DNA of 11,066 nt from JAKLDO01 sp035354435 (GTDB taxonomy: Bacteria > UBP6 > UBA1177). Each line of letters begins with the position of its first letter. Position 1 is the stretch's first letter. A program made the position numbers and the translations under genes. Shown here piece by piece: positions 1 to 7,401 of the stretch. The notes under the pieces are model-generated. The model saw nothing but the letters and a program-made list of their open reading frames with translations. It was not told where the DNA came from and made no database searches. The stretch covers positions 1 to 11,066 of the forward strand of contig DAOQAY010000098.1 in the NCBI GenBank assembly GCA_035354435.1, written 5' to 3'.

Positions 1-2180
1 ATGAAGACAATGATTATTTCGAAACTGAAAAAAACTATAAAAACCAGATTAAAACTTCCATCGAAAGCAATGGAAACATTCTTCTTTTTGGTGATTATGG
101 TATTGGGAAAAGCTGGCTGCTAAAAAAAATTGAAAAAGAACTATCACAAGAAAAGAAATCGCCTTACATTTTCTGTTTTATAGATAGCTGGGGGCGAGAT
201 GTTAAATCTTTGCCAGAGCAGATATTGTCAAAAATACTTTACGAAATCTCGTCAGTTGTAGATATAACTCATCTTCAGTGTATTCCTTCTGCATATCAGG
301 AAGCATTGTCAAAATCGAGCAACATCATTGAATCAATTTTAAAAATAGGAGTTAGTGATTACAACCCTGAAAAAGTTGTAGAAAGATTGGACGAAACGCT
401 CAGAATTATTAACAAAAAAGTCGTTGTAGTTATTGAGGATCTTGACAGAAATCCGAACCCGAAAGGATCTCTTTTAAAAATTGAACCTCTTCTTGACAGA
501 TTTAAGAATTCAGAAAACATTCAATTTATTCTCACAATTTCAAAAGCAGAAGAAGTCGATCAGGAAATTAATAGAATTATTGATAATAAAATTACGCTGG
601 TTATCAACGAGGACTCTGGTATATATGTTTTCAAACGATTTAGAAATCTACTGATTAACTTATACAAAGATGGGTATATTGATCCGTACACACCTGAAGA
701 AAGAGAAAAACAAAAAAATGAGTTCCATTTCACTCATGAAAAATGGTTGAATTTGTATGGACTCTTGGATTCTTCAAAAAAACCCCTCGAAGATATTATT
801 GTATCAAAATACATAAAAGATGAAGACTTATACATATTTATTTCAAAATTGAACAATACACCCAGAAAAATCAAACGGCTTCTGAATGAAGTGTGGCAAA
901 CATGGAATCAGATTAAAGGAGAGTTTGAGATCGACGGATTAATTTCGTTGTGTGCATTAAAAAATCAAGATTTCAAGATGTATAAAGAGATATTATCAAA
1001 TTCAGAATCATTTCTATTTATAGAAACTGCAACAGATCAATACACCGTAAGAACAAAAGGTAAAAAAGAGATTGATATTGAAAGGGAATTTTCCTCAAAG
1101 TCCATTGAATATATTGTTTCAAATAAGTCTAACAAATCTTTTAGGCAACCACCAATAAAAGAAGAATATCTTGAAAGGATTCAAACTCTTAAAACTGATA
1201 AATTTAGTGATCAAAAATTATTAAAACTCGGTAAAGATTACTTTGAGGATGGAACAAAGACCGCTGTTGAAACTTTTGAAATAATTGAAGAAAATAATTT
1301 ACATGAAAGACTTCTACCATTGTGGAGAAAATATATTTATTCAGATAAAGAAATCAATGGACTTTATATTGCAACATCTGATGATATGCACAAAAAGATA
1401 GAACCATTTCTGATTGAAATGATTAAGAATTTCTCACATAATCCGGGAAAACAGTTTTCTGACTATCAAAATTTATTTAATTTACTAAACCCAACTTTTC
1501 AAGGATTAACTCCTGAAAAAAGAAAAGAACGATTTAAACCAATAATCGAAGAGCTGATACCATTATGTATTGAAAAAAATGGGCTGTTAAAATTCGATGC
1601 GATTTTATCCCCTTTACTTTTTTCAGATGAAAGAACTTTATTATATAACGAACATCTAAGGCAAGAAGCTATTGAAAACAAAAATTTTGTTAAAATGCTT
1701 ATTGAAAATAATAATCCTGAAACAATCAATACTTTCTTGTTATCTTTTTCGACTTCTCAACAAATAATCGAATTTGATATAGAAAAAAGGCAACAATTTT
1801 CTTGGCTTTTGGATGGAATTTTGGATCTGGCTAAAACTGGTAATAAAAAAGCTGTTCAAATGATCTATAATTTAATAATTCTAAACTTAATTGTTCTAGA
1901 TAATGGAGTAATTCAAATGCGACTTATTCTGAGCAAGATACAAAACAGCGAAGACGACACAGAAAACATAATACAAGATTCAAATATATATGAGAAAAGC
2001 ATCAAGGATTTTATAAAAAATTTATACCCTGAGAATATGGAAGAAATTAAAAAAATAATAGCAAAAAACCATTCGCCAGAAATAGCTGCTCCTTTTTCAG
2101 AACTAATGAATGAACAAAATAAAGATAATTTTTTGAAATACTGGGAAGTCATTTCAAACTGGAAAAAAAATCAATCCTGA
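1..2180 (+). CDS. KAP-family P-loop NTPase, 5' end outside window
   Basis: The frame is open from base 3 to the TGA at 2178-2180 (725 codons), so the protein begins left of the window. A TTG at 210 could be taken as a start but would remove the Walker A motif GDYGIGKS (90-113). Walker B is VVVVIEDLDR (420-449), followed by a strand-helix segment (FILTISKAEEVDQEI). Near 858-896 comes TPRKIKRLLNEVW, matching the 'NPR-x-IKR-x-LN' element of KAP NTPases. No membrane helices lie between Walker A and B, unlike the Kidins220-type members, so it is probably cytoplasmic. About 400 C-terminal residues are Lys/Glu/Asn-rich, look helical and match nothing I recognise. Family knowledge: KAP is named for Kidins220/ARMS and PifA; PifA mediates phage exclusion and bacterial members are patchily distributed. 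The gene is far more AT-rich than its right-hand neighbours (16 G/C of 60 at 1201-1260 against 33 of 60 at 2401-2460), suggesting acquisition. A defence role is inference; the family call is firm. Confidence 0.85.
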   Translation, partial: EDNDYFETEKNYKNQIKTSIESNGNILLFGDYGIGKSWLLKKIEKELSQEKKSPYIFCFIDSWGRDVKSLPEQILSKILYEISSVVDITHLQCIPSAYQEALSKSSNIIESILKIGVSDYNPEKVVERLDETLRIINKKVVVVIEDLDRNPNPKGSLLKIEPLLDRFKNSENIQFILTISKAEEVDQEINRIIDNKITLVINEDSGIYVFKRFRNLLINLYKDGYIDPYTPEEREKQKNEFHFTHEKWLNLYGLLDSSKKPLEDIIVSKYIKDEDLYIFISKLNNTPRKIKRLLNEVWQTWNQIKGEFEIDGLISLCALKNQDFKMYKEILSNSESFLFIETATDQYTVRTKGKKEIDIEREFSSKSIEYIVSNKSNKSFRQPPIKEEYLERIQTLKTDKFSDQKLLKLGKDYFEDGTKTAVETFEIIEENNLHERLLPLWRKYIYSDKEINGLYIATSDDMHKKIEPFLIEMIKNFSHNPGKQFSDYQNLFNLLNPTFQGLTPEKRKERFKPIIEELIPLCIEKNGLLKFDAILSPLLFSDERTLLYNEHLRQEAIENKNFVKMLIENNNPETINTFLLSFSTSQQIIEFDIEKRQQFSWLLDGILDLAKTGNKKAVQMIYNLIILNLIVLDNGVIQMRLILSKIQNSEDDTENIIQDSNIYEKSIKDFIKNLYPENMEEIKKIIAKNHSPEIAAPFSELMNEQNKDNFLKYWEVISNWKKNQS

Positions 2181-2207
2181 TGTCTCATTAGTTATTCAAA
2201 AGTCAAA

Positions 2208-2235
2208 TTGCATAAAAACATCTTTTTGATATACT
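2208..2235 (+). promoter_or_regulatory. Predicted sigma-70-type promoter for pyrD
   Basis: The gap between the KAP gene and pyrD holds TTGCAT (2208-2213), a weak -35, then 16 nt, then TATACT (2230-2235), five of six matches to the -10 consensus. It is preceded by TGA at 2227-2229, giving an extended -10 (TGN-TATACT), which would make up for the poor -35. Transcription would start near 2242, leaving a leader of about 30 nt. That is too short for an attenuator and no PyrR-type hairpin is visible. No terminator for the KAP gene is visible in the gap either. Confidence 0.5.
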
Positions 2236-2261
2236 GAGCCGTTTTTGAGCCCTGAACTGAT

Positions 2262-2265
2262 GGAG
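2262..2265 (+). promoter_or_regulatory. Ribosome binding site deciding the pyrD start
   Basis: GGAG lies 6 nt before the ATG at 2272. Upstream in-frame candidates, TTG at 2245 and ATG at 2260, have no comparable site, and the encoded extension does not resemble the family N-terminus. Confidence 0.65.
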
Positions 2266-2271
2266 AACGAT

Positions 2272-3177
2272 ATGGATCTTCGTGTAAAGATTGGAAAGAT
2301 GACTTTGCAAAACCCGATACTGACTGCTTCGGGAACTTTCGGATATGGTCATGAATTCAAGGACTTTCTTGATCTCGACAGGCTCGGCGGTTTCTGCACA
2401 AAAGGGATCTCGATTGAACCCCGCGGCGGAAATCCGGCTCCGAGAATTGTGGAAACTGCTTCAGGAATGCTCAATTCGATCGGGCTTGAAAATTGCGGCT
2501 CAAAAGTGTTCCTCGAAAAAGTTATGCCGACTATCAAAGCCGTGAAAAGCGCAATAATCGTCAATTTCTATGCCGGAACTGAAGAAGATTTTGTGAAACT
2601 TGCTGAAATTCTCTCAGCCGACAAAAGAATTGATGCTCTCGAAATGAATCTTTCGTGTCCCAATGTTAAAAAAGGGGGCAGTGCTTTCGGCGCAAACCCT
2701 GAATTAATTGAAAGACTTACAAAAGCAGTGAAATCTGTCACAGATAAAACTCTTATCGTAAAGCTTTCACCGAATGTAACAGATATCACAGCAACTGCGG
2801 CGGCGGCAGAATCAGGCGGAGCAGATAGCGTTTCACTCATAAACACACTCATCGGAACTGCGATCGACCGTGAAAAAAGAACATTCATTCTCGGCAATAA
2901 GATCGGCGGTTTAAGCGGTCCTGCAATAAAACCTGTAGCACTTAAAATGGTCTGGCAGACAGCAAAAGCGGTGAAAATACCTGTCATCGGCATCGGCGGA
3001 ATAAGCAACCTTGAAGATGTGCTTGATTTCCTCATCGTCGGAGCAAAAGCGGTCCAGATCGGTGCATGGAATTTCATAAATCCGTCTATCGCGGCTGAAT
3101 GTGTTGACGGTCTTGAAAACTATCTGACACACAAAAAAGAAACTCTGAACGAACTCATCGGTTCAATAAAAGAATAA
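2272..3177 (+). CDS. pyrD: Dihydroorotate dehydrogenase, class 1B catalytic subunit
   Basis: Oxidises dihydroorotate to orotate with FMN, the fourth step of de novo pyrimidine synthesis, in the cytosol. The protein is 301 aa from the ATG at 2272, the usual class 1 length. Visible motifs in order: NPILTASGTFGYG near the N-terminus, the FMN/substrate loop CTKGIS and NSIGLEN, then NLSCPNVK, where the Cys (codon 2656-2658) is the class 1B catalytic base (class 2 enzymes have Ser). Next come IVKLSPNVTD, the INTLIG segment, GGLSGPAIKP, and the FMN-phosphate site GIGGI followed by GAKAVQIG. Class 1B enzymes normally form a heterotetramer with PyrK, which passes electrons to NAD+; no pyrK is in this window. 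The stop overlaps the next start as TAATG, so the downstream lipoprotein is probably translationally coupled. G+C is clearly higher than in the KAP gene to the left. Confidence 0.95.
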   Translation: MDLRVKIGKMTLQNPILTASGTFGYGHEFKDFLDLDRLGGFCTKGISIEPRGGNPAPRIVETASGMLNSIGLENCGSKVFLEKVMPTIKAVKSAIIVNFYAGTEEDFVKLAEILSADKRIDALEMNLSCPNVKKGGSAFGANPELIERLTKAVKSVTDKTLIVKLSPNVTDITATAAAAESGGADSVSLINTLIGTAIDREKRTFILGNKIGGLSGPAIKPVALKMVWQTAKAVKIPVIGIGGISNLEDVLDFLIVGAKAVQIGAWNFINPSIAAECVDGLENYLTHKKETLNELIGSIKE

Positions 3178-3905
3178 TGAAATACGCAATAATATCAGCA
3201 TGTTTATTCATTTTTGCAGTATCATGTGCAACTTCAGGATTTGGAGTCTATCACACAGTAAGGAAGAACGAGACCGTAAAATCTGTCAGCGAACTTTACA
3301 AAATTGATGCAGCGGTGCTTAAAAGTGAAAATCAGATCCCCGATGACATAATCACACTGGATGAAGGGATGACACTGTTCATTCCCGGAGTAAAAGAAGT
3401 TCTTGCACCTATCGAGCCTGTTGTAACTGCTGAAGTTCCGGCGGAGACTCAGAAAGTTGTCATTGAACCGGAAAAAACGGAAACGGCGATTGAAATGCAG
3501 TTATCTTTCAAATGGCCTTTACTTGGAACAGTTACAGGACATTTTGGCGGAGAGTTTGAGAACAGAAATGAAGGGATCGACATCGAGATCGCAGAAGGGA
3601 CAGAAGTCCGGGCAGCTGCTGACGGCAAGGTTATTTACAGTGCGGGGCATCACGGTTTCGGCAACATGGTCATTATCCAGCATAACGACAGATTCGTTTC
3701 GATCTACGCCCATCTTCAGGCAATCACTGCAAAAGAAGGACAGACAATACTGACCGGCGAACTTATCGGATTTTCAGGAAAAACCGGTTCTGCGGCAACA
3801 CCCAGACTCCATTTTGAAATAAGGGAATTTTCCAAACCTGTCGACCCTGAAAAATATCTGCCTGACCCTCATCCCGCCCTTCTCCCCGAAAAGGAGAAGG
3901 AGTAA
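3177..3905 (+). CDS. NlpD-like LysM / degenerate LytM (M23) lipoprotein, probable amidase activator
   Basis: 242 aa. A hydrophobic N-terminus ends in the lipobox AVSC (Cys17), so it is a lipoprotein, probably outer-membrane anchored. One LysM peptidoglycan-binding domain spans about residues 24-71, a Pro/Glu/Val-rich linker follows to about 105, and an M23/LytM domain covers about 110-228. Active M23 enzymes bind zinc with HxxxD and HxH. Here the first His is Asn131 (NEGID, codon 3567-3569) and the first His of HxH is Arg210 (RLHFE, codon 3804-3806), while Asp135, His179 and His212 remain. The same two losses occur in E. coli NlpD, which does not cleave murein but activates AmiC. I therefore infer an activator rather than an endopeptidase. 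A likely partner amidase is encoded at 7402-8595. The start overlaps the pyrD stop by one base with no strong ribosome site. The last 14 residues (PDPHPALLPEKEKE) come from a repeat-like palindrome and are probably not part of the fold. Confidence 0.88.
   Translation: MKYAIISACLFIFAVSCATSGFGVYHTVRKNETVKSVSELYKIDAAVLKSENQIPDDIITLDEGMTLFIPGVKEVLAPIEPVVTAEVPAETQKVVIEPEKTETAIEMQLSFKWPLLGTVTGHFGGEFENRNEGIDIEIAEGTEVRAAADGKVIYSAGHHGFGNMVIIQHNDRFVSIYAHLQAITAKEGQTILTGELIGFSGKTGSAATPRLHFEIREFSKPVDPEKYLPDPHPALLPEKEKE
3861..3904 (+). repeat. REP-like palindromic element forming the gene's 3' end
   Basis: CCTTCTCC (3878-3885) and GGAGAAGG (3893-3900) form a perfect 8-bp stem with a 7-nt loop, preceded by a CCCTCATCCCG-type run. 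This resembles the dispersed REP-like palindromes of many genomes, whose translations read like 'PHPALxP...' at protein ends. It encodes the C-terminal tail of the LysM/LytM lipoprotein, with the stop right after it. There is no following T-run, so it is not a classic terminator, though it could protect or attenuate the transcript. Only one copy is visible here; the repeat-family call is inference. Confidence 0.5.
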
Positions 3906-3916
3906 GTCCTTATATC

Positions 3917-3945
3917 TTGACAATAACACTAAAATTCAATTAAAT
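3917..3945 (+). promoter_or_regulatory. Predicted sigma-70-type promoter for the thiI operon
   Basis: A perfect -35 TTGACA (3917-3922), 17 nt spacer and TTAAAT (3940-3945; four of six -10 matches) lie in the only sizeable gap (76 nt) between genes in the right-hand three quarters of the window. Transcription would start near 3952, about 30 nt before the thiI ATG. It would drive thiI, lipA and the envelope genes that follow without further clear gaps. Confidence 0.5.
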
Positions 3946-3981
3946 GGCAGCAGTTTTATTCTTTATTTGGAAAAAGGGGAA

Positions 3982-5163
3982 ATGTTCACAAATATTCTTG
4001 TCAGATATGATGAAATAGCTTTGAAAAAAAGGAACCGCGGCTGGTTTGAAGATATGCTTCTGAAAAACATGCGTTCAAGCATCGGTAAACTGGGATATGC
4101 ATACAGATTCCGCGGAAGAATGGGAGTCGAGATCAAAAACACAGATTCCCTTGAAGAAGTTATGAAAAGACTTGCTTTCATTCCGGGCATTTCGAGCTTT
4201 TCACCCGCTTTCAAACTGCCTCTGAACGCTCCTTTTGAACAAATTGTCGAAAAATCGCTCATACTTTGCGAAGAAGCGCTGGCTGAAGGAAAAACTATTA
4301 TAAAAGTGATCTGCACCAGATCGAATAAGCACTTTCCGGGAACTTCTATCGAAATGCAGAAAAAACTTGCTGAAGGAGTTCTTTCACAAAAACAGGGGCT
4401 TTTCACAGTTTCGATGAAAAATTATAATTTCGGACTTGAAATAGAAATAGATACGAACGGGATTTTCATATTTTCAAAAAGACTTCCGGGAATCCGCGGA
4501 CTTCCGGCAGGCTGTGCCGGTGAATTTCTCAGCCTTCTATCGGGAGGTATTGACAGTCCTGTTGCTTCGTTCCTTACAATGAAACGAGGTGCCAAGGTCA
4601 ATTACATCAGCTTCTATTCTCCGCCGTACACTGGAGAAGAAAGCATGAAAAAACTTGAAGATATCGCTTTTCATCTCAAAAGATTTCAAGGCGCTCCGGC
4701 TAAACTTTTCATTGCTCCTCTGATCGACATTCAGCTTCTCATCAAAGCAAGATGTCATGAAGGGTACAGAACGATCCTTTTCAGGAGAATGATGTTCAAG
4801 ATCGCTGAACGGATCGCACTGGAGCATAAATATAGCGCACTTGTCACCGGTGAAGCGCTTTCTCAGGTCGCAAGCCAGACGATCGAAAATCTGACATGCA
4901 TCAATGACGCAGTGAAAACGCTTCCTGTCCTCAGACCGCTGATAACTTCCGAAAAGACCGAAACCATTGCAATTGCTGAAAAAATAGGCACCTTTGAGAT
5001 ATCTATCCGGAACTGTCCTGATTCCTGCACAGCATTTCTGCCCCGTGATCCGATAGTCAGAGGAAGGCTCGACAGAGTTCTTGCCGAAGAAAAGAAACTT
5101 GAACCTGAAATATTCAGTCTAATTGAAGATTCCATTGCGAATGTGAGAGTTATCGATGTCTGA
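3982..5163 (+). CDS. thiI: tRNA 4-thiouridine synthase ThiI (short form, no rhodanese)
   Basis: Activates U8 of tRNA with ATP and installs sulfur to give 4-thiouridine; in some species it also takes part in thiazole synthesis for thiamine. From the ATG at 3982 it is 393 aa. An N-terminal ferredoxin-like region begins ILVRYDEIALK, a THUMP domain follows (about 55-165), then the PP-loop ATP-pyrophosphatase with SGGIDS at residues 187-192. The family block GEALSQVASQTIENL and the segment CPDSCTAFLP, corresponding to the conserved 'DCCTIF.P', follow. There is no C-terminal rhodanese domain, so the E. coli-type persulfide Cys is absent. It therefore resembles the B. subtilis form, which takes sulfur from a dedicated cysteine desulfurase not encoded here. 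An in-frame TTG at 3967 has no ribosome site; ATG 3982 has AGGGGA at 3975-3980, rather close, and fits the family N-terminus. It overlaps lipA by 8 nt. Confidence 0.93.
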   Translation: MFTNILVRYDEIALKKRNRGWFEDMLLKNMRSSIGKLGYAYRFRGRMGVEIKNTDSLEEVMKRLAFIPGISSFSPAFKLPLNAPFEQIVEKSLILCEEALAEGKTIIKVICTRSNKHFPGTSIEMQKKLAEGVLSQKQGLFTVSMKNYNFGLEIEIDTNGIFIFSKRLPGIRGLPAGCAGEFLSLLSGGIDSPVASFLTMKRGAKVNYISFYSPPYTGEESMKKLEDIAFHLKRFQGAPAKLFIAPLIDIQLLIKARCHEGYRTILFRRMMFKIAERIALEHKYSALVTGEALSQVASQTIENLTCINDAVKTLPVLRPLITSEKTETIAIAEKIGTFEISIRNCPDSCTAFLPRDPIVRGRLDRVLAEEKKLEPEIFSLIEDSIANVRVIDV

Positions 5164-6013
5164 AGAAATATTGAAAAAATCGACGGTCAAGTCACCGTTT
5201 GTCACACCTGTAAAGAAAATACTGCGCAAATATCACCTTCATTCAGTATGTGAATCTGCACACTGCCCCAACATCGGCGACTGTTTCAAAAAAAAGACTG
5301 CTACATTCCTTATTCTGGGCAGCAGGTGCACAAGGAACTGCCGTTTCTGCAATATCGAGCATAGTGAAAACCTTGAACTTCCCGATGAAATGGAACCTGT
5401 AAACCTTGCAAACGCCGTTAGTGAACTCGGGCTGAGCTATGTCGTTATAACTTCTGTAACACGGGACGACATTAAAGACGGCGGAGCGGAACATTTTTCA
5501 AAAGTGGTCAGGAAAGTGAAAGAAACAGCACCGCAAACAATAGTGGAAGTTCTTACACCTGACTTTCAAGGATCGAGGAAAAGTCTTGATATCATTGCGA
5601 ATTCAGGAATTGATGTTTTCAATCACAATGTTGAGACCGTTTTTGAACTTTACGGAAAAGTGAGACCGCAGGCAGATTACCACCGATCACTTGATGTCCT
5701 GACCTATATGAAAAGGAAAGGTCATATCACCAAATCAGGAATAATGGTCGGGGTCGGTGAAACAATTGAACAAATTAAAGAACTTATGCGGGATCTCCGT
5801 GATACCGGAACTGACATAATGACGATTGGACAGTATTTCCAGCCGACAAAAGAGCACCTTGCTGTTGAAAAGGATTACACAAAAGATGAATTTGAACTTC
5901 TCAGAGAATATGGAATGGAAATAGGGTTCAAAGAAGTCTATTCAGGCAGGTTCGTCAGAAGTTCATTCAATGCGAAAGAGGTTCTTGATAGTATGAAATG
6001 GAGGAACGATTGA
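5156..6013 (+). CDS. lipA: Lipoyl synthase, radical SAM
   Basis: Inserts two sulfur atoms into octanoyl chains on lipoyl-domain proteins (pyruvate and 2-oxoglutarate dehydrogenase E2, glycine cleavage H), using S-adenosylmethionine and two 4Fe-4S clusters. 285 aa, the normal length. The auxiliary-cluster cysteines are Cys32, Cys37 and Cys43 (CESAHCPNIGDC); the radical-SAM cluster is Cys58, Cys62, Cys65 (CTRNCRFC). The C-terminal RSSFNA (268-273) supplies the Ser that is the fourth ligand of the auxiliary cluster. DFQGS, HNVET and the 'K(S)GIMVGVGE' and 'GQYFQPT' blocks are also present, so all catalytic elements appear intact. It starts inside the end of thiI (ATGTCTGA) with a weak GAGAG six bases upstream, and its own stop overlaps the next start, so it is likely cotranslated. 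No lipB or lplA lies in the window. Confidence 0.97.
   Translation: MSEEILKKSTVKSPFVTPVKKILRKYHLHSVCESAHCPNIGDCFKKKTATFLILGSRCTRNCRFCNIEHSENLELPDEMEPVNLANAVSELGLSYVVITSVTRDDIKDGGAEHFSKVVRKVKETAPQTIVEVLTPDFQGSRKSLDIIANSGIDVFNHNVETVFELYGKVRPQADYHRSLDVLTYMKRKGHITKSGIMVGVGETIEQIKELMRDLRDTGTDIMTIGQYFQPTKEHLAVEKDYTKDEFELLREYGMEIGFKEVYSGRFVRSSFNAKEVLDSMKWRND
6000..6004 (+). promoter_or_regulatory. Ribosome binding site favouring a TTG start at 6010
   Basis: GGAGG at 6000-6004 is 5 nt before TTG 6010, which overlaps the lipA stop as TTGA. The alternative ATG at 5998 overlaps this site and would add MEER before the typical secretion start (M)KKALILIL. Confidence 0.6.
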
Positions 6014-7401
6014 AAAAAGCACTGATCTTAATTCTTATTATTTCTGCGTTTTTTTCACTTTGCGCCGTGAACTTTGACAGCTCTGAAAGTTATGAACGGT
6101 TCAAGAAAGGACACTCTGTGGGTCTTTCCATTTTTCCTGTTTATGAAGGGAACAATACTCTTCTTGAACTTGATGCTTTCGGAAGTTTTTACTTTGACCC
6201 GCTGTCATTCGGATTTTTAATTCCGGTGAGATTTCTTCTTTATAATGGAGATGACATTCCGACTTCTGCAAGTGTTTTTCCTGAAGATGACTGGGATGAT
6301 GCCAGAGACTGGGTTGCACTTCTTAATTTCTTCCAGTATGGATATAAAACTGATCTTTTCTATTTCAGATTTGCCGAAGCGGAAAACAGATATGTTGGAA
6401 ACGGAACAATTCTGGGCAGTTACTACAATACTTTGAAACTCAGATTTCCAAAAAGAAGTATCAGCATGGCGTTTAATACTGACTATGCAGGACTTGATTT
6501 TTTCATGGATGATGTTACACCTCCGAACATTATCGGAGGAAGAGCGTATATCAAACCGGTCAGTTTTTTCAAAAAAGAGAATTACGCCAATAATCTTGAA
6601 TTAGGATTTACATATTTTGCAGATATTTCGGCACCTTACTCAATAGTAATACCGAAAGACGAAAATAACAATAGAGTCCTGGAAGAAGCCTCTGATCAGG
6701 TTTTCGGCTTTGACATTTCAATGCGTTTTGTTTCTCTGAAATATTACAAGATGAAATTCTACAATGAGATCAACCACATAGTCGATGCCGGCACAGGTCT
6801 GCATTTCGGACTTGAGCACATCCTTACCCTGCCGACCGCAACCGACATGAAATTTATCAGCAGATGGGAATACAGACTTATGCAGAGCAATTATATTCCC
6901 TCTTATTTCAATACATTTTATGACATTCAGAGAGAATATTACCGCGATGGCAAAACTAAATCCGGGTTTATAAGTGATCTTTCAAGAGACCCTGACAGGT
7001 TCAATCTTGACTGGACTCATGGCTATTATTTTGATTTAGTGTTTGATATTACCGGCAAATTTTCGATAGGCGGTTCGTTCGAGCATAACCGGATTTATAC
7101 CAATGATATGAAAGGTAAATTCAATAATTTCCAGATAACCGTTTTTATGAATGCTCTTTTTTTCAAAAAACTCGGGGCTGATCTTGTTCTCACTTTTGAA
7201 GATATCGGTGAAAGCAGTCTCAAGGACAACCCGTTTTTCAATATTTCGGCATACTATCTCATGAGTGACTATTTCAGAATTGGTTTCTATGCCTCATCAA
7301 AATGGTATCTGCAAAAAGAAAATAAAGACCAAAGCACTCAATATCATTACGAAAATACTGCGGCTTATTCTGCCGGAGCATACGGTATACTGAGATTTTA
7401 A
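6010..7401 (+). CDS. Predicted outer-membrane beta-barrel protein, family not recognised
   Basis: 463 aa from TTG 6010 (467 from ATG 5998). The N-terminus (M)KKALILILIISAFFSLCAV is a Sec signal peptide; the Cys in it is not in a convincing lipobox. The mature protein is rich in Tyr, Phe, Asp and Asn, with many short stretches alternating hydrophobic and polar residues, such as LLELDAFGSFYFDPLSFGFL and FDLVFDITGKFSIGGSFEHN, separated by polar loops. It ends in a strand with terminal Phe (AYGILRF), the usual C-terminal signal for insertion by the BAM complex. I recognise no specific family or substrate. It sits between lipA and a murein amidase: it overlaps the lipA stop and abuts the amidase start with no gap. 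An envelope role, as a channel or structural barrel, is inferred from fold features and context. Confidence 0.75.
   Translation: MKKALILILIISAFFSLCAVNFDSSESYERFKKGHSVGLSIFPVYEGNNTLLELDAFGSFYFDPLSFGFLIPVRFLLYNGDDIPTSASVFPEDDWDDARDWVALLNFFQYGYKTDLFYFRFAEAENRYVGNGTILGSYYNTLKLRFPKRSISMAFNTDYAGLDFFMDDVTPPNIIGGRAYIKPVSFFKKENYANNLELGFTYFADISAPYSIVIPKDENNNRVLEEASDQVFGFDISMRFVSLKYYKMKFYNEINHIVDAGTGLHFGLEHILTLPTATDMKFISRWEYRLMQSNYIPSYFNTFYDIQREYYRDGKTKSGFISDLSRDPDRFNLDWTHGYYFDLVFDITGKFSIGGSFEHNRIYTNDMKGKFNNFQITVFMNALFFKKLGADLVLTFEDIGESSLKDNPFFNISAYYLMSDYFRIGFYASSKWYLQKENKDQSTQYHYENTAAYSAGAYGILRF

Noticed and set aside
210..2180. KAP gene starting at TTG 210
   Set aside because: The frame is open upstream and encodes the Walker A motif at 90-113, which the protein needs; no ribosome site precedes 210.
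2203..2229. Possible terminator for the KAP gene (TCAAA ... TTTGA)
   Set aside because: Only a 5-bp A/T-rich stem with a 17-nt loop and no proper T-run; it is too weak to support.
2568..3077. Long open frame (169 codons) on the minus strand opposite pyrD
   Set aside because: It lies wholly inside an unambiguous pyrD, encodes a Ser/Ala/Pro-rich composition typical of antisense shadows, and shows no recognisable domain.
3177..3905. Active M23 endopeptidase
   Set aside because: Two zinc-ligand positions are Asn131 and Arg210, so hydrolytic activity is unlikely.
3878..3912. Hairpin as a Rho-independent terminator after the NlpD-like gene
   Set aside because: The 8-bp stem is good, but the bases that follow (AGTAAGTCCTTATATC) contain no T-run, so I call it a repeat-like palindrome instead.
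3963..4406. Minus-strand open frame opposite the thiI 5' half
   Set aside because: It is antisense to the ThiI N-terminal/THUMP region; the Ser/Phe-rich translation is an antisense artefact with no supporting site.
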